Positions 1 through 11,800 of a stretch of 64,000 nucleotides of DNA are shown here, piece after piece. A model generated the notes under the pieces. It was not told the DNA's origin, made no database searches, and was given only the letters and a program-made list of their open reading frames with translations. The DNA lies in contig CM065175.1 of assembly GCA_033026295.1 (NCBI GenBank), positions 25,648,875 through 25,712,874 of the forward strand, in the 5' to 3' direction. A program made the translations under genes and the position numbers. The stretch comes from Channa striata (taxonomy: Eukaryota > Chordata > Actinopteri > Anabantiformes > Channidae). Position 1 is the stretch's first letter, and every line of letters begins with the position of its first letter.

Positions 1-3000
1 TGTTGGGGATGTGGAGGACCTCTCCTTCGTTTTCGCAGCTGGCCTCAGTACCTGTGAAGGGCGGGAAGGGAAGGACACAGATATGAGAGCTGGTCCACGA
101 GAAGATTTGAAACGTCACAAATCAACTTTTTCTCTACAAAAAGCGACGTATTACAGTGTCAAACCCACAGACGTGGATGCACGTGCCCGGGACTCTTAAC
201 AAACATTTTAGTGTTTCTGTGGCCTGGAGGCTTCAGGCATCAGCAAAATGATCCAGTAGCTGCAGATTGACTCACTGCAACCACTGTGGAAAATAAAATA
301 TCTAGTAACTGATTATTACTACTAATAAATACTGGAGTAGTTGCGTAAACGTATGCTTCTCCTTTAGCGGCTCCGCCTTCCTTCTGCTCTGTTCCTTTCT
401 CGCGTCTTTACAACGTTAACCAGTCAGCTCGTTTTGACACACAACATGCAACGGTTCGGACGTGCAACATCCAGCATTTTCCTTAAGGGTCTGAGAGTCT
501 CGTGTCTCGGGTCTTAATACTGCAGGTGACGACAGTCCTCTGCACTGGATTTGTTGTCGGCCGATCTGTAAGAACGCCTAAAACCTGCAGAACGGTCATA
601 AAGATTTGTGAATAAAAGCAACAGACGGTGTTTTGCCTTTTGCTGGACTGAAGAATAAACTACGATTGGCTTGTAAACGGTATAATGTGACATGTGTAAC
701 TACAGGAAATTTGACCTGTAAAACAAATTGCTACAGTTTACTACACCAACGTGTTGCCACAGTAACACCCAAATACAAGCTGGTTAAGCTTCATTCTTAT
801 TGTCAGGGTGTGTCCAAAGCCGAAGCCGAGCTGTCTTCCATTCAGTCCAGTTTGTCTGTGCAGGTAAAAGCTGTGACATTTGAGCTCAGGTCTTAAAAGA
901 CGTGAGTCAGACAGTTTGTTATGAGGACCAGTGTAATGTGAACCAGCTACAGGAAACCGCCCCAAAATCCGGGGTTTACGGGTCGAGGCAGACAGATGTC
1001 AACATCTCGCAGCCAGCAGTTCCTCCTGCAGAGAGGAACGAGGGTGGGACCGACGCTCAGCTGTTTCTCCGCGCGTCCCATGTGTTTGGACTCAAACCAA
1101 ATGAAAACTTCCTTCCCAGTAGGAACGTTTTGTCATGAGCCGCGACTCGACCGAAGGTCGTGGAAGGTGAAGGTGAATCCGCACCCCGGACCACACGAGT
1201 GTCAAACTACTTCCTGTTTCTCCCTGTGTGTCCCACAGCTGATCCCGTCTCTCGGAGGGAAATTATTCTCACTGTTTTCAGCACAAAGACGCTCTGAGAT
1301 TAAGAACAAAGTTCATCTGCTGCGACAACTCAGTTCCTCCATCAATATCGTTTAAAACTGTCGTTACAACCACGAGTGATAAAATGAGAAAAGCGCAAAC
1401 GAGACTTTGCACTGACACTTGTGAACATGTAAGTTAAGGTAAATAAATGACTAAGACCATTGAGGGATGACAGTGGATTGACCTGGTATCAGTGTGATGT
1501 GACCTCTGACCTTTAACCATCTCGCTCATTTGTTTGTCAGAGTTTGTGATACTGATGACTCCACCACTGACCATTTACACTCCTCTGAATCTAAGTGTCA
1601 AACCCCTTTCTGTCTCAAGACTGAGCTGCAAAAATACTCCTAGAAAACATATTTAAGAATAAGAAATCACAGCTAGAGCCTTTCTATTTGTTAGAAAGCT
1701 GTTGCACAGTAGGAAAGGAGCGCTGCAGCCAACGGTTCTGACTGGCATTTCTCCAACACACAGAAGCCAATCAGCATTAAAAAACGAATGTGAGCGGCTC
1801 CGTCCTGCTCGTAACAGGATGCCTTTGTTGTGAGTTTACGCCGACGCTGACGGTGCCTCGCGGCGCTGCTCCGTCACAAACATGCCACAAAACTGACACC
1901 AACAGCTCACAAAGACAAACACATCCGCGCCAGCGGAATATATTCTATGGATTCAGATTTCACATGGCCCCTCCCTGATGTTCACGGAGCAACAATACAG
2001 ACCGATGCACAAAGGAGTTCTTCAGTCGGCTCTTTGCTCAATCGAGCGACTCTGAAAGGCCTCGAAATAGTTGAGTTCGTTTCGGCCGGTGTGTAAACAG
2101 AGCGGTTGTCTTACCGTTAACGCTGCCACTAACAGCTCCGCACCTCCATAAAACTCTGTATTTACAGATCTTGTGAATGGATTATTAACCTGCGAGGGTG
2201 TTTGAATGCGCTGCACGGAGCCACCGTGGTGCTTATTTAAGCTAAATACACGATTTTTATTTAAAAATTAGCATGAGGGAAACATCCAAAAGTCAGCTGG
2301 AGTCAGTGTTTAAACAATTCTCTGTGCCAACGTCAGCGTAATTTACTGTAGAGAAAGTCAAACTGACGTCAGCCCGTGGGGACATTTGGTTTTCGTGTGG
2401 TGAGGAGGCTGATTCCCGACTTTCTGACACAAAAATCGCTGCTGCGGCTGTAGTAGGTCGTCCCATCTCCTGCAAACGTGAACCACGTTTTTAGCCCAAA
2501 AACTGAACTGAACAAAAGAGATGCGTGGGACCCTCTGCAAGATGGCGCCCCACCCCCGGCACGCAACACTCACATCCCTGCTGCAACACCTGAAAACAAC
2601 ACGTGTCATGACACACAGTCCAGCAATGATTTGCCTCCGTTTCCACTAAACTGGACCAGGATCAACAGTGACATCAAGCGATGCCTGCAGCTGAAAGTCA
2701 CGTCCACACACAGTCAAATACCTCAGCAAAGATCGGAATCAGGTCGGCAGAGGTCTGAATAACCGAAGTCACAATCAGCTTTACGACAGACGGCGAGTCG
2801 CTGTGTCTGTGCTCGTCCCCTCAGGAGAAAACCAGCCTGTGGATTCGGGCAGAGCCGACTCCACCACCGCCACTGTAAAATTTACAACCTTCATGTGTAA
2901 TTAAACTGGCAGGGCTGTAAGTGGGGGGGGGGGAGCGGGAGGTGGGGCAGAAGAGGAGAGTTATAGTCTCTGAGGCCTCAACGTGACTAAAAACCTTCCT

Positions 3001-4549
3001 CTCCTGCGTTTCTGCTGCTGTTTTTGCTGGATACCCGCATCTAAAAACACATGATAAATACTGTCACAGGTTGACACGAGACTCACAGTGAAAGAAAAGA
3101 CAATCAGAGTTCAAGGACAACGGGGATTAAAAGTGTGACCTCTGTGCCAGGTTAAGTGGACTCTGTGGTTTCCATTAACTCCAGTCCTGTGCCTCAAGTC
3201 TGTGTTTGTGCTTCCTCCGTTTATCCAGCAAGTCTCCAACAAAGCTGCAAATATGGATGAGAAGAACCTCAGAACTGCAGTGGACTTGCTGATTGTCCTA
3301 CAGCGTGTGTTTCACAGTACCGAGGCTGCTGTTCATAACGAATAAACGCTTATTTTCGCAGCACGGATTCAGCTTCTCCTCCCGTCGAGTTTTGCCACTG
3401 ACCTTTCTGACTTCACGGGTGCGATTCCAATTCAGCAACTAAGTACAATCTCAACGAGAGACAGCTGTGACATGCAAATAGCGTCCTGGAGCTGATTATA
3501 CGCTGATGGCCGACACCACAGACACCATCCTGAAGCCAACTTGACGACCTCTGAACCCCCCGCTCCACCTGCTGCACAGACACATTGGCCCGTTCCAACT
3601 GTAAGACCACAAACAGCCCAGAACCCTGTGGTCTGTGGCCCGGCACACAATAGACAGATGATACAGTGCATATTTGGGATGCCAGGTGGAGGAATCTGAT
3701 CTGCTGGGATCCAAATGCTGCAGCTGATACCGAGCTCTCCTGCAGCGTTCGCCATCAAACACATAATGTTGGACTTCAGAGACTTAATGCGCTACAGGTT
3801 TCACCGCCCCCCATCTGATTCCCATCGTCCAGTTTGCTTCAGGAAAGGAGATAACAGCCGAGAGGATCCGAAAATCAGAAAAGATCCTTAACAGAGAGCG
3901 CATATTAAGTTAAAGGCTGATAAGCCAGCGGAGCCTCTGTTTCGAATCAGCTCTAGCAAAGATTTCCTCTTTCTGTTAATGGGATCATCGTGCGTCACGG
4001 CGGGCCTGCAGATGACCCCAGGAGGAACCAAAAACCAAACAAATACCTTCATAAATCAAAGGTTCGAATGTATTTAATCTAATGGGCCTTCCTCACAGGT
4101 CAGGTCAGGTCAGGCCCGAGTCTCACGCTGCTGTTTGTCCGGCGATAAGACGCATGTGAGGCCGCGTCCACACCGACGGTCCGTCCATCCCATTATTACT
4201 GTGATGATGTCAGAGGGGAAGCGGACCGGAACCGAGCTGGTTCAGGAAGGTGGTCCACGCTTCACAGGCCGCTTTTACTCAAAAACCGTTGGTCAATTAG
4301 AACTCAGGCAACAGTTTCAGGTGAGATCTCACAATTCCACGCAGAACCAAGTCTGTCATAATTTACTGACGCTGGCAATTCTGCGTTTGCAGCAAAAAAA
4401 CAGGCTCTGCTGCAAATACCGAGTGTGTCTGGGTGGATTCTAGTGGCTTTTCCCTCTGCTGGACTCCGGACCTGGTGTGGTGGAGCAGAGGTGACCCGGA
4501 TTCCACCGAAAACCAACCACAAACGTAACACACATTAGCACAGTGAGAC
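1..4549. other. Intergenic or unassigned sequence
   Basis: Only short shadow frames were seen here. None had flanking splice sites with a believable peptide. Notable items are a G-rich tract at 2923-2947 and a short (AGGTC)n run near 4098. Otherwise nothing is recognised. Confidence 0.5.
2923..2947 (+). repeat. G-rich tract, possible G-quadruplex
   Basis: A run of eleven G, then AGCGGGAGGTGGGG, meets the four-run, short-loop pattern on the plus strand. Confidence 0.5.
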
Positions 4550-5650
4550 AAACGCGTGTTACTGCGTTTTCCCTCCGGTCCTGGTCTTTGCTCCCTGGTT
4601 GGGCTCGTGGTTCTGCCCGGGTTCGCTCCAACATAAACCCTGAAGGGGCTTTGAGGTTGCTGCGCTCCCCCGGCCGAGTTCAGTAGGACTGAAGGTGCCG
4701 GGAGACGCGCAGGCGGACTAAATAACCGGGGCACTGGGCAGGTTTTACGCACGGTGGGTGTCGAGATGTGTCATTACGAAGCCGCGTGATGCCTTTAATC
4801 TTACCTGTAATTAGCGGAGAGGAGGGCCGGGGCGTTTGGACCAGCAGCAAAAAGCCGAAGAAAAACCTACAGGTGGACCACAAGGCAGGATTCGGCGTGA
4901 GGAGCAACATCTTCCAGTTCGTCATCAACGAGTTTTGGAGAAATAATTCAAATGAAATAAGAAATCAATCCAGCGGGAAACCAGATCCAGCAGCAGCAGC
5001 TTCGTCTTCGTTACTCCACCAGAGAAACGCAGCCGAGTTTGCGACGCTGAGCCGGACGCGCAGTGATCACACACACATTTCAATGACAAAGACGCGCCGA
5101 CAGGCTGGAGACGGCGAGGCTGCTCCTGCCGCGCACACGGACCCGGAGTCCGGCTTCAGAAGAGGCACAGAGCGCGTCACCATCCGTCCCCGGAGACATG
5201 GGCAGCGGGAGGTTTGATCCCCGCTGTCCGGCAGGCACACGCGTCCGAACCAACGTGCCCGAGGTGATGATCGGCTGCAGGAAACACAGACACCGAATCA
5301 GAAACTCGGGCTCAGTTCGGGCTGGATGCTCGAAGCAGTGGACCGCAGCTTCCCCTCACACACACACCAGGACTAGACCTGCCTCTCGTCCTCCTCGGGT
5401 ATTAAAGCGGACCTCTGGTGTCGGTGCGCAGCGCGCAGCCAGAAAGTCCTGCCTCCTCGGTGAGACGCGGGACCTCCTCCTGCCTCCAGACCCTCTCTGG
5501 TCCTCTGTCTTCTCACTCCAGCCTTAAAGTCCCTCCTTCCATAATTACAGCGTCTCTGCGAGTATCTGCTGCCGAACCTGAGTCTAGACTCAGAACTGAG
5601 TCCGTTCGTGTCCGTGAAAGTCCATTTTACGCATTTCAGGAGGAACAGAA
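4550..5650. promoter_or_regulatory. CpG-rich block, candidate promoter
   Basis: By direct count about 27 CpG fall in the 240 bp from 5041 to 5280, several times the density of flanking DNA. The block is free of long microsatellites. Transcription direction is not fixed by any TATA box or initiator that I can defend. A good donor on the minus strand at its left edge (4805) favours leftward transcription. No enhancer or factor site is claimed. Confidence 0.4.
4805..4925 (-). CDS. Speculative first coding exon at the CpG block
   Basis: The minus-strand frame from an ATG at 4925 codes 40 residues plus one base, up to CAG|GTAAGA, a near-perfect donor. The peptide starts MTNWKMLLLTPNPALWSTCR, then FFFGFLLLV, then QTPRPSSPLIT. 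The hydrophobic run after a basic residue resembles a signal peptide or signal anchor. Against it: the start context is weak (T at -3), and no phase-1 acceptor followed by a convincing exon was found between 1 and 4.8 kb. No family was recognised. Confidence 0.2.
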
Positions 5651-6124
5651 CAACAAACCGGATACAGAGGACTGAGGTCAAGTGATGGGTGCATCAAAAA
5701 TACATTATTCCTCTAAAAATCAGGCTAATAATTTCTCATATTTAAAGGACTGACAGGAAGAACCAGCAATTAGTTTTAATATTGGATGCACAGAATTTTC
5801 TTCTGTGCTTTTATTCTTTTACTGTCTATCACTCTTTTTTACTGATAATATTTAATTATGATTTATCCAATATCCATTTATTTCAGAGGAGAAACATGTT
5901 TGTCCTTTACCTGTTTAACATGACGGTGCCTCTGTGCCTGAAACCAGGTCCTTAAAGAAGTGGTCTGGACCTCAGGCTCACCCAGCATCGCTGGGAGGAA
6001 GTGGAACAGTGGACGTCTTCCTGTTTGCAGCCAGGTTCCCTGAAAAGCTTGAAATCCAAAGATTAATCCCATCACAGCAGCACATGAATCCAACTACAGA
6101 TTCAAAAAAAAGTCACAACACTCA

Positions 6125-6262
6125 CATGTTTGACCCACCGGGAGCAACTTGGGGTTCAGTGTCTAGTTCAAAGACATTTGGACATGTAGGAGGGAGCGGG
6201 ATTCGAGCCGCTGACAGTCCGTGGACAGCCTCACCCACTGAGCTGTTGCACGTTGCTGTGAC
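6125..6262 (-). mobile_element. tRNA-like dispersed repeat fragment
   Basis: Plus-strand landmarks are GGGTTCAGTGTCTAGTTCAA, GACATTTGGACATGTAG, GGGATTCGAGCCGCTGACAG and CACCCACTGAGCTGTTG. This order of a cleared 'GTGTCTTGCCCAAGGACAC'-like block, a reversed B box and 'CACTGAGCTA' is common in teleost genomes. The B box reads on the minus strand. The family name was not assigned. Confidence 0.5.
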
Positions 6263-6762
6263 CTGCTAATGTCCACATTCTCCTGGACATGTTTTTGCAG
6301 TCACTCATTTCCTCACTGTGGTGCAAAACTGATGCTCGTGGTTGGTAAAACTCAGACCCAACAGGGGCCCCTGAAAGCCTCAGTGCTGCCCAAGCTGGGG
6401 TCAGGGGAACCTCAGGGGGACACTAACGAGCCTGGGATGGTCAAGAACAAGTTTACTGTTGTCGTTCGTCATCAGGATGAAGGTTCACTTCATTCGAAGG
6501 ACTCGTCCAGTGAACGTTGTGATTGTGGGTGTGAAGCGTCTGCAGCTGATTCACACAAACATGCAGGAACTTTAAAGTCTCTCACGTTCTGCCATAAATC
6601 TGCAGAATGACATTAAAGTCCTGAGTGACGGACGGGATGGGCTGCACGTCAGGGTCTGGCCTCTTTAAAGCGAAGCGCATCAGAAGCTCAGAGGAGAAGC
6701 AAGTCTTCAAAGAAATAATTAGGACCCACCCAGCAGCTTTTAAGTGAGTGTCAGGAGCCCAG

Positions 6763-6862
6763 GTGTGTGTGTGTGTGTGTGTGTGTGTTTCAAAAAGATA
6801 GAAGAGAGGAGAATCAAAAGGGAAACACGTCACACAGTGTGTGTGTGTGTGTGTGTGTGTGT
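6763..6862. repeat. Two (GT)n tracts
   Basis: 26 bp at 6763-6788 and 26 bp at 6837-6862, separated by 48 bp of A/G-rich DNA. Confidence 0.9.
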
Positions 6863-6940
6863 TGAAGAGAGAAAACACTTGAATGTTAAAAAGTGTGTGT
6901 GTGTTTGAGGGTGAATATTAACCACTAGATGGCAACAGAC

Positions 6941-6968
6941 GGGGTGGGGGGTGGTGGGGGGTGGGGGT
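6941..6968 (+). repeat. G-rich tract, possible G-quadruplex
   Basis: GGGGTGGGGGGTGGTGGGGG followed by GTGGGGG: five G-runs with one- or two-base loops, about 80 bp after a pair of (GT)n tracts. Confidence 0.6.
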
Positions 6969-8652
6969 AACTTCAGGAACACACACTTTAATCCCTGCAT
7001 TCACACACACACACACAGACAGCAGCTCTTTGATAAAGACACTGCACGAACCACGTGACACCAAAACACAGACGGGTTCAGTGAATAACCTCAAATTAAA
7101 GCTCAAGCTTCCGACTCACTGAATGATGATTATTCATTTTAAAATATAAAGACTATTATCATATGATCAAAAAGTAGCCGGTGGTGGACGAAAAGCTGTG
7201 TTTTCCAAAAGTACAAAAGCTCAAAAATACTTAAACCACATGAAGCTAAAACACAATCTATGCACTGAAATTATGATCGTTTTGATTATAATTAATGAAG
7301 CAATAATGTTAAATATGCAGCTGCTAACGATGGAGCTGATTGAAACAAAATTACACACATTAGAATTTATGTAACGTGAAGTATTTTACATGCTGGTGGG
7401 CAGCATGTTGTTTTTACACCATAGATTAAAAACTATAGTCAAATTGGTTTTATTAAAGCGATTCTTTAACACACACACACAGATACAACAAGACACAACT
7501 TTAATCTTATGGTTTTTGAGAAGATCAATCATAGTTTCAGCGTGGAAACGGACAAATTTAAGGGACGTCCGACACGACAGCGGGGAGAGTGGCGGGAATC
7601 CAACACGTGAGCTTCACTGACAGACTAAGTACTGATGCTTTACACGCCGCAGCTGTTCGGTGGGAACCGAGCTCCTGCGTCGGACACACGCAGCAGCCCC
7701 GAGGGTGGAACTGCACAATAAAAGCCACAAATTGTGTCATGTAATTGTTTGTATTTCACGTGCAGAAATTTCAGGGGTTTATGGAGCTTTTAGGGAGCTA
7801 TTTTCTGTGCTTTCTCACAACACGCGGACACCCTGGAAACGTCCATAAAGAGTGGAAACGAGTGAAGTCGAGCGTGTGTGTGTCTGTCGTGTGGGAGGTC
7901 TGGGGTCCATCACGCTCCTGGGTTTACAAGCTTCTCAGGGGAACTCGGGCTTCGACTTAATCTCTTGGCGCGTTTGGCTGTTGTCGGACAGAAGCCACGT
8001 ATCTGCAGAACAACCCGCTTTCAGGAAGGAAGGAAGAAAGAAATGCTTTTGCTACAGGTTTCCAGGGCCCAGAGGTCATGAAACTCACTCAGCACATAAT
8101 TGACTTTGTAAAAGCTCGAGCTCGAGGACAAAAACAGCCAAACTGCACTTGTGAGGAGGGTTTTTCCCTCTGTAACTGCAGCGCACTTCACTTTTCGGCT
8201 CCACGCAGCAGAAACGGGTGAACGTGGCGGTTTTTAAGTCAAACAGGAAACGCGTTTCACCCGTGGCCATGAGGAGTCATCGGTGTGTTTCCAGAAAACA
8301 TGGGGGACATTTGCTGCTCCAAACCACTCAGGAACTCCACAGGTGAACCGTCGTCAGTCTCTCGGTTTGTCTCCTGGCAACCTATTCGGCTTCTATTCAT
8401 CCTACAGCAAATGTTGCTCTCACGCACACGACAAAACAAAGTGGCGACTCTGGACAGTCCTGTGGACTCCTGTGGACTCCAGGTGTCTGTCTGCCGGGGG
8501 TTTCGTCTTTTTCTGACACTCAGTGTTTTAGTGGTTTTAGCGCTTGTGTGGTGAGTGGAGAACATGACTCATCTAGAAAGTGACACAAGCTCTTCAAACA
8601 GACGTGTTAGGATTTAACTTGTAGGTGTCTGTGCTGATCGGGGCTGTCCTCT

Positions 8653-8823
8653 GGACATGTCTCCGTCCTCTGGACATGTCTCTGTCCCCTGGACATGTCT
8701 CTGTCTTCTGGACATGTCTCTGTCCTCTGGACATGTCTCCGTCCTCTGGACATGTCTCTGTCCCCTGGACATGTCTCTGTCTTCTGGACATGTCTCTGTC
8801 CTCTGGACATGTCTCTGTCCTCG
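8653..8823. repeat. 19-bp minisatellite, nine units, with 76-bp higher-order period
   Basis: Unit GGACATGTCTCTGTCCTCT repeats nine times without spacing. Units differ at three or four positions only. Units 1-4 (variants ccgtcctct, ctgtcccct, ctgtcttct, ctgtcctct) are repeated exactly as units 5-8, giving a 76-bp second-order repeat. Unit 9 ends ...CTCG. Since 19 is not divisible by 3, all frames are read in turn and both strands appear open. The open frames here are not genes. Confidence 0.9.
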
Positions 8824-11800
8824 GGTGTCTGTTTAAAGCTTTTGTAATTCATAAATTCTCAACAAAGATGACCTGAGCAAAGAATCTGCTACTTTTTGAA
8901 CGATCGTTTACTTCAACACAAAGCAAACTGAGGATGAACTAACAGTCCATTGAAAGTATGAATGAACGAACACACACGGATTTATGCAGTGAGGAAAAAA
9001 GTGTGAATTAATTCTAAACATGTTGATATTTCAGCCGCCCTTTGCTCTGATTGCTGCTTTGCACACTCGATGGGCTTCATGAGTTCTCACCTCACAGCTG
9101 CGGCCTTGTCAGGGTTCAGGGTTCATTTGTGCAATGTCTTGCCTTGATGGAGCTGGGAACATAAAGCAAAACCATTAGAGAGACGAGGTGCGTCCAAACC
9201 TTTGAATGGTCGTGTGTATTAAACTCTGTATTTTCTTGTGCATCTCCCCATAAAAGTCCAGAATATCAGTAGGAAAGTGAATGTAACTGGTGAATCTGTG
9301 GTGTGTTTTCTATCTTTGCACATAACAGCAAACGAGAACGTGATGGAGCCGTGTTACCACGGGAACAAAATATAATTTGGTGTAATTTTCCCCTGAAATA
9401 AAAACAGGGGATCAGTGCTGTTCACACAGAAAAGAAATCCGAGCCACTTAAGTTCCCCCGTGGCAGAGGTGAAACGTTGCTGACGTTTTCAAATGTGCAG
9501 CGAGAGTAAAACGATGCGACAATTATCTGATCCACTTTGTTTACGCCCGAAACCCTGAGAGACAGAAATAATCTCCGAAATAAAACCCGCACAGAGCCGG
9601 CTGATCCTCGACGTCTAAATCCGTGCTCAGCTTCTCTTTCGCTGCGTCCAAAGCTGCTGCCGCGGCCGGTGACACTCGGATTGTCGAACGGTCGTTGCTG
9701 TTTGATGTTTTTAACAGCTGGGTGTGTGCAGCCATGTTGGGTGGTTGTTCACATCAGAGCTGCTTTACTGGACCGAAGGGGGAAAAACTCAGTCTGGGAA
9801 AGTGTTTAAAGGCATAAACACAGATGATCAAGAGAAAAACGGCGCGTCTCACGAGAGACAAACAAATCAGGACAACGGAGCAGAAAGGACGCTGGACGTC
9901 CACTGGATGTGGCTGTTTTGGGGTTTGACTCATGATTCAAATGTCCAGTTGCTTAAAGACTGTCAGACCTTTTACCAGCTGCTTCCCCTGAAACGTTTTC
10001 TAACAGCATGAGCGTAAAATCACAGGTTTTCAAAGAAACGTGGAGGCACCTGATCTTCAGCTTCTTTCTCTTCCAGTTTTTACACGTTTTGTCAAATCAG
10101 TTACAGCCTCATCCAGTGACCCACAGCTTTGCTGGATTAACTGTGCAAACGAACGATGAAGCCCTGATGTCAACGTGTGCAGCTCCACGGGCCAAATTCT
10201 CCAGTCAGGGACCATCAGTCCAGTCCAAGCTTCTGCTCCGTGCTGGATCAGAGACGACGGGAAACGGTCAGTGTGAGATTCATGAGAAGCTGAATAGACA
10301 CAAACAGACTAAATGTAAAATTCTGAGCAGTTCATGTCTACGTTTAGATTTTGTTTGCGTATTTCCACCAATTACTCTCATTTGGTTTGTTTTCATTTTT
10401 CTGTAATTTTTGTTTATTATTTTCAGCTTTCTGTGCTGAACAATGTTGGTGCTAGTCACTATTGTAGTTTGCATGTAATGCAGTGCAGCTAAAAAAATGG
10501 AATGTTTTCTAGGCCTGGACATATTAAGACATTATTCGGACATTCGTTCATAAGGCAGGTATTTGGTTGTGATGTAAAAATGTCCCTGAATGCACCTCAG
10601 TCAGACGCACACACACTTTGTGCCGTGTTCCGTCAAAGTAAAACCTGTGAACAAACACGAATGATAAGACAGGAAGGGACGATCTATTCAGCCCAACGTA
10701 AAATACAATAGTAATCTCAACTTTACTCAGTTTTCAATAAATGCTCATCTTACTAGTTTGACCATGTTAGATGTAATTGCGGAGTGAAAAAATCTCTTTA
10801 CTCGTTTTTGAGTGACGATAACCTAAAAGTAGATCAAGTAGAATCAAGTAGAGCTGGAACAATCGAGGCAGTGGGAGGAAGTAATTCACAAAAACCCTGA
10901 GGAAGATTAACCAGGTTGTAAAGGTGAAGAACATTTGACATTATGTGGGACTGATCTGAGCACTGACAGAAGAAGTGCTCCTAAATGGAACGACTGGGGG
11001 TCGGGGGTCTATCTACCCTAGTAGTATATCATATAATAGCATAATATTGTGGTATTGTTACGATATGAAGGCATGTTTATTAATTTTGGGGGGAGGGGCG
11101 TGGTTAAGAAACCATGACTGAAGATGATGTGACCAAAGTAGAAAGTCATAAGTTTGGAATACGAGTTACACGAGGACTTGAGCTCGAGTTTGACTGGTTA
11201 AAGCAATTAAATCAGTCTGTTGTTAAAGTGACGGCAACTCAGATTTTGAACGTTGGAGGCGTCATGTTAGTTGGCCCAACTTCAATAAGTGTGTCATGTG
11301 ACAGCCACAGCCCTCGCGGTGAACTCATAACTCAGTTATTATGACTGTTTGAAATAATAACTCGGAGTACTTCATGCTGACTTATGAGTTCACCACGAGC
11401 ATTTTAAGACTGAACACTGTTGTTGAGCATTATTTCAGTTTTTTTCAAGTAACCTCAACTAATCAGAATTTACAGTGAACAGATCAGCTGTTTGACTCAC
11501 ACTTCAGCCATGACACCAACGGTCTTTCAAACACTGGCAGCTTTCAGTTTCGGTTTGAGATCCGCTGTTAGATCGTTCTTCCGCTTTCTGTCCGAACATT
11601 CCATTGGGGCCGAAGCTCCAGCGCTACAAACGTGGTATTTCGGACACACACTGGAGCCCTGACGCCTGCGTGTGCGTCTCTGATGCGTGTGAACAGTCGG
11701 ATTTTCTGGGGTGAACTTTTTGTGCCATGTTGTGCCTCCTCCAGCACCCAGGCGGTAACCCTCCCCTGAAGCGCAGGGTGTCCAGCAGGCACAAACGGGT

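Noticed and set aside
4098..4117. AGGTCA repeats resembling nuclear-receptor half-sites
   Set aside because: The period is 5 bp (AGGTC)n, so half-sites overlap and do not match any DR spacing. A simple repeat explains it.
8594..8876. Open frames on both strands at 8.6-8.9 kb with a repeating peptide
   Set aside because: They follow from the 19-bp minisatellite, which reads through all frames. There is no conserved start, splice site or family.
9541..9735. Minus-strand frame starting MAAHTQLLKTSNSNDRS with a good start context
   Set aside because: It is a single 64-codon frame with no donor, no partner exon and no recognised family. It was kept only as a weak note.
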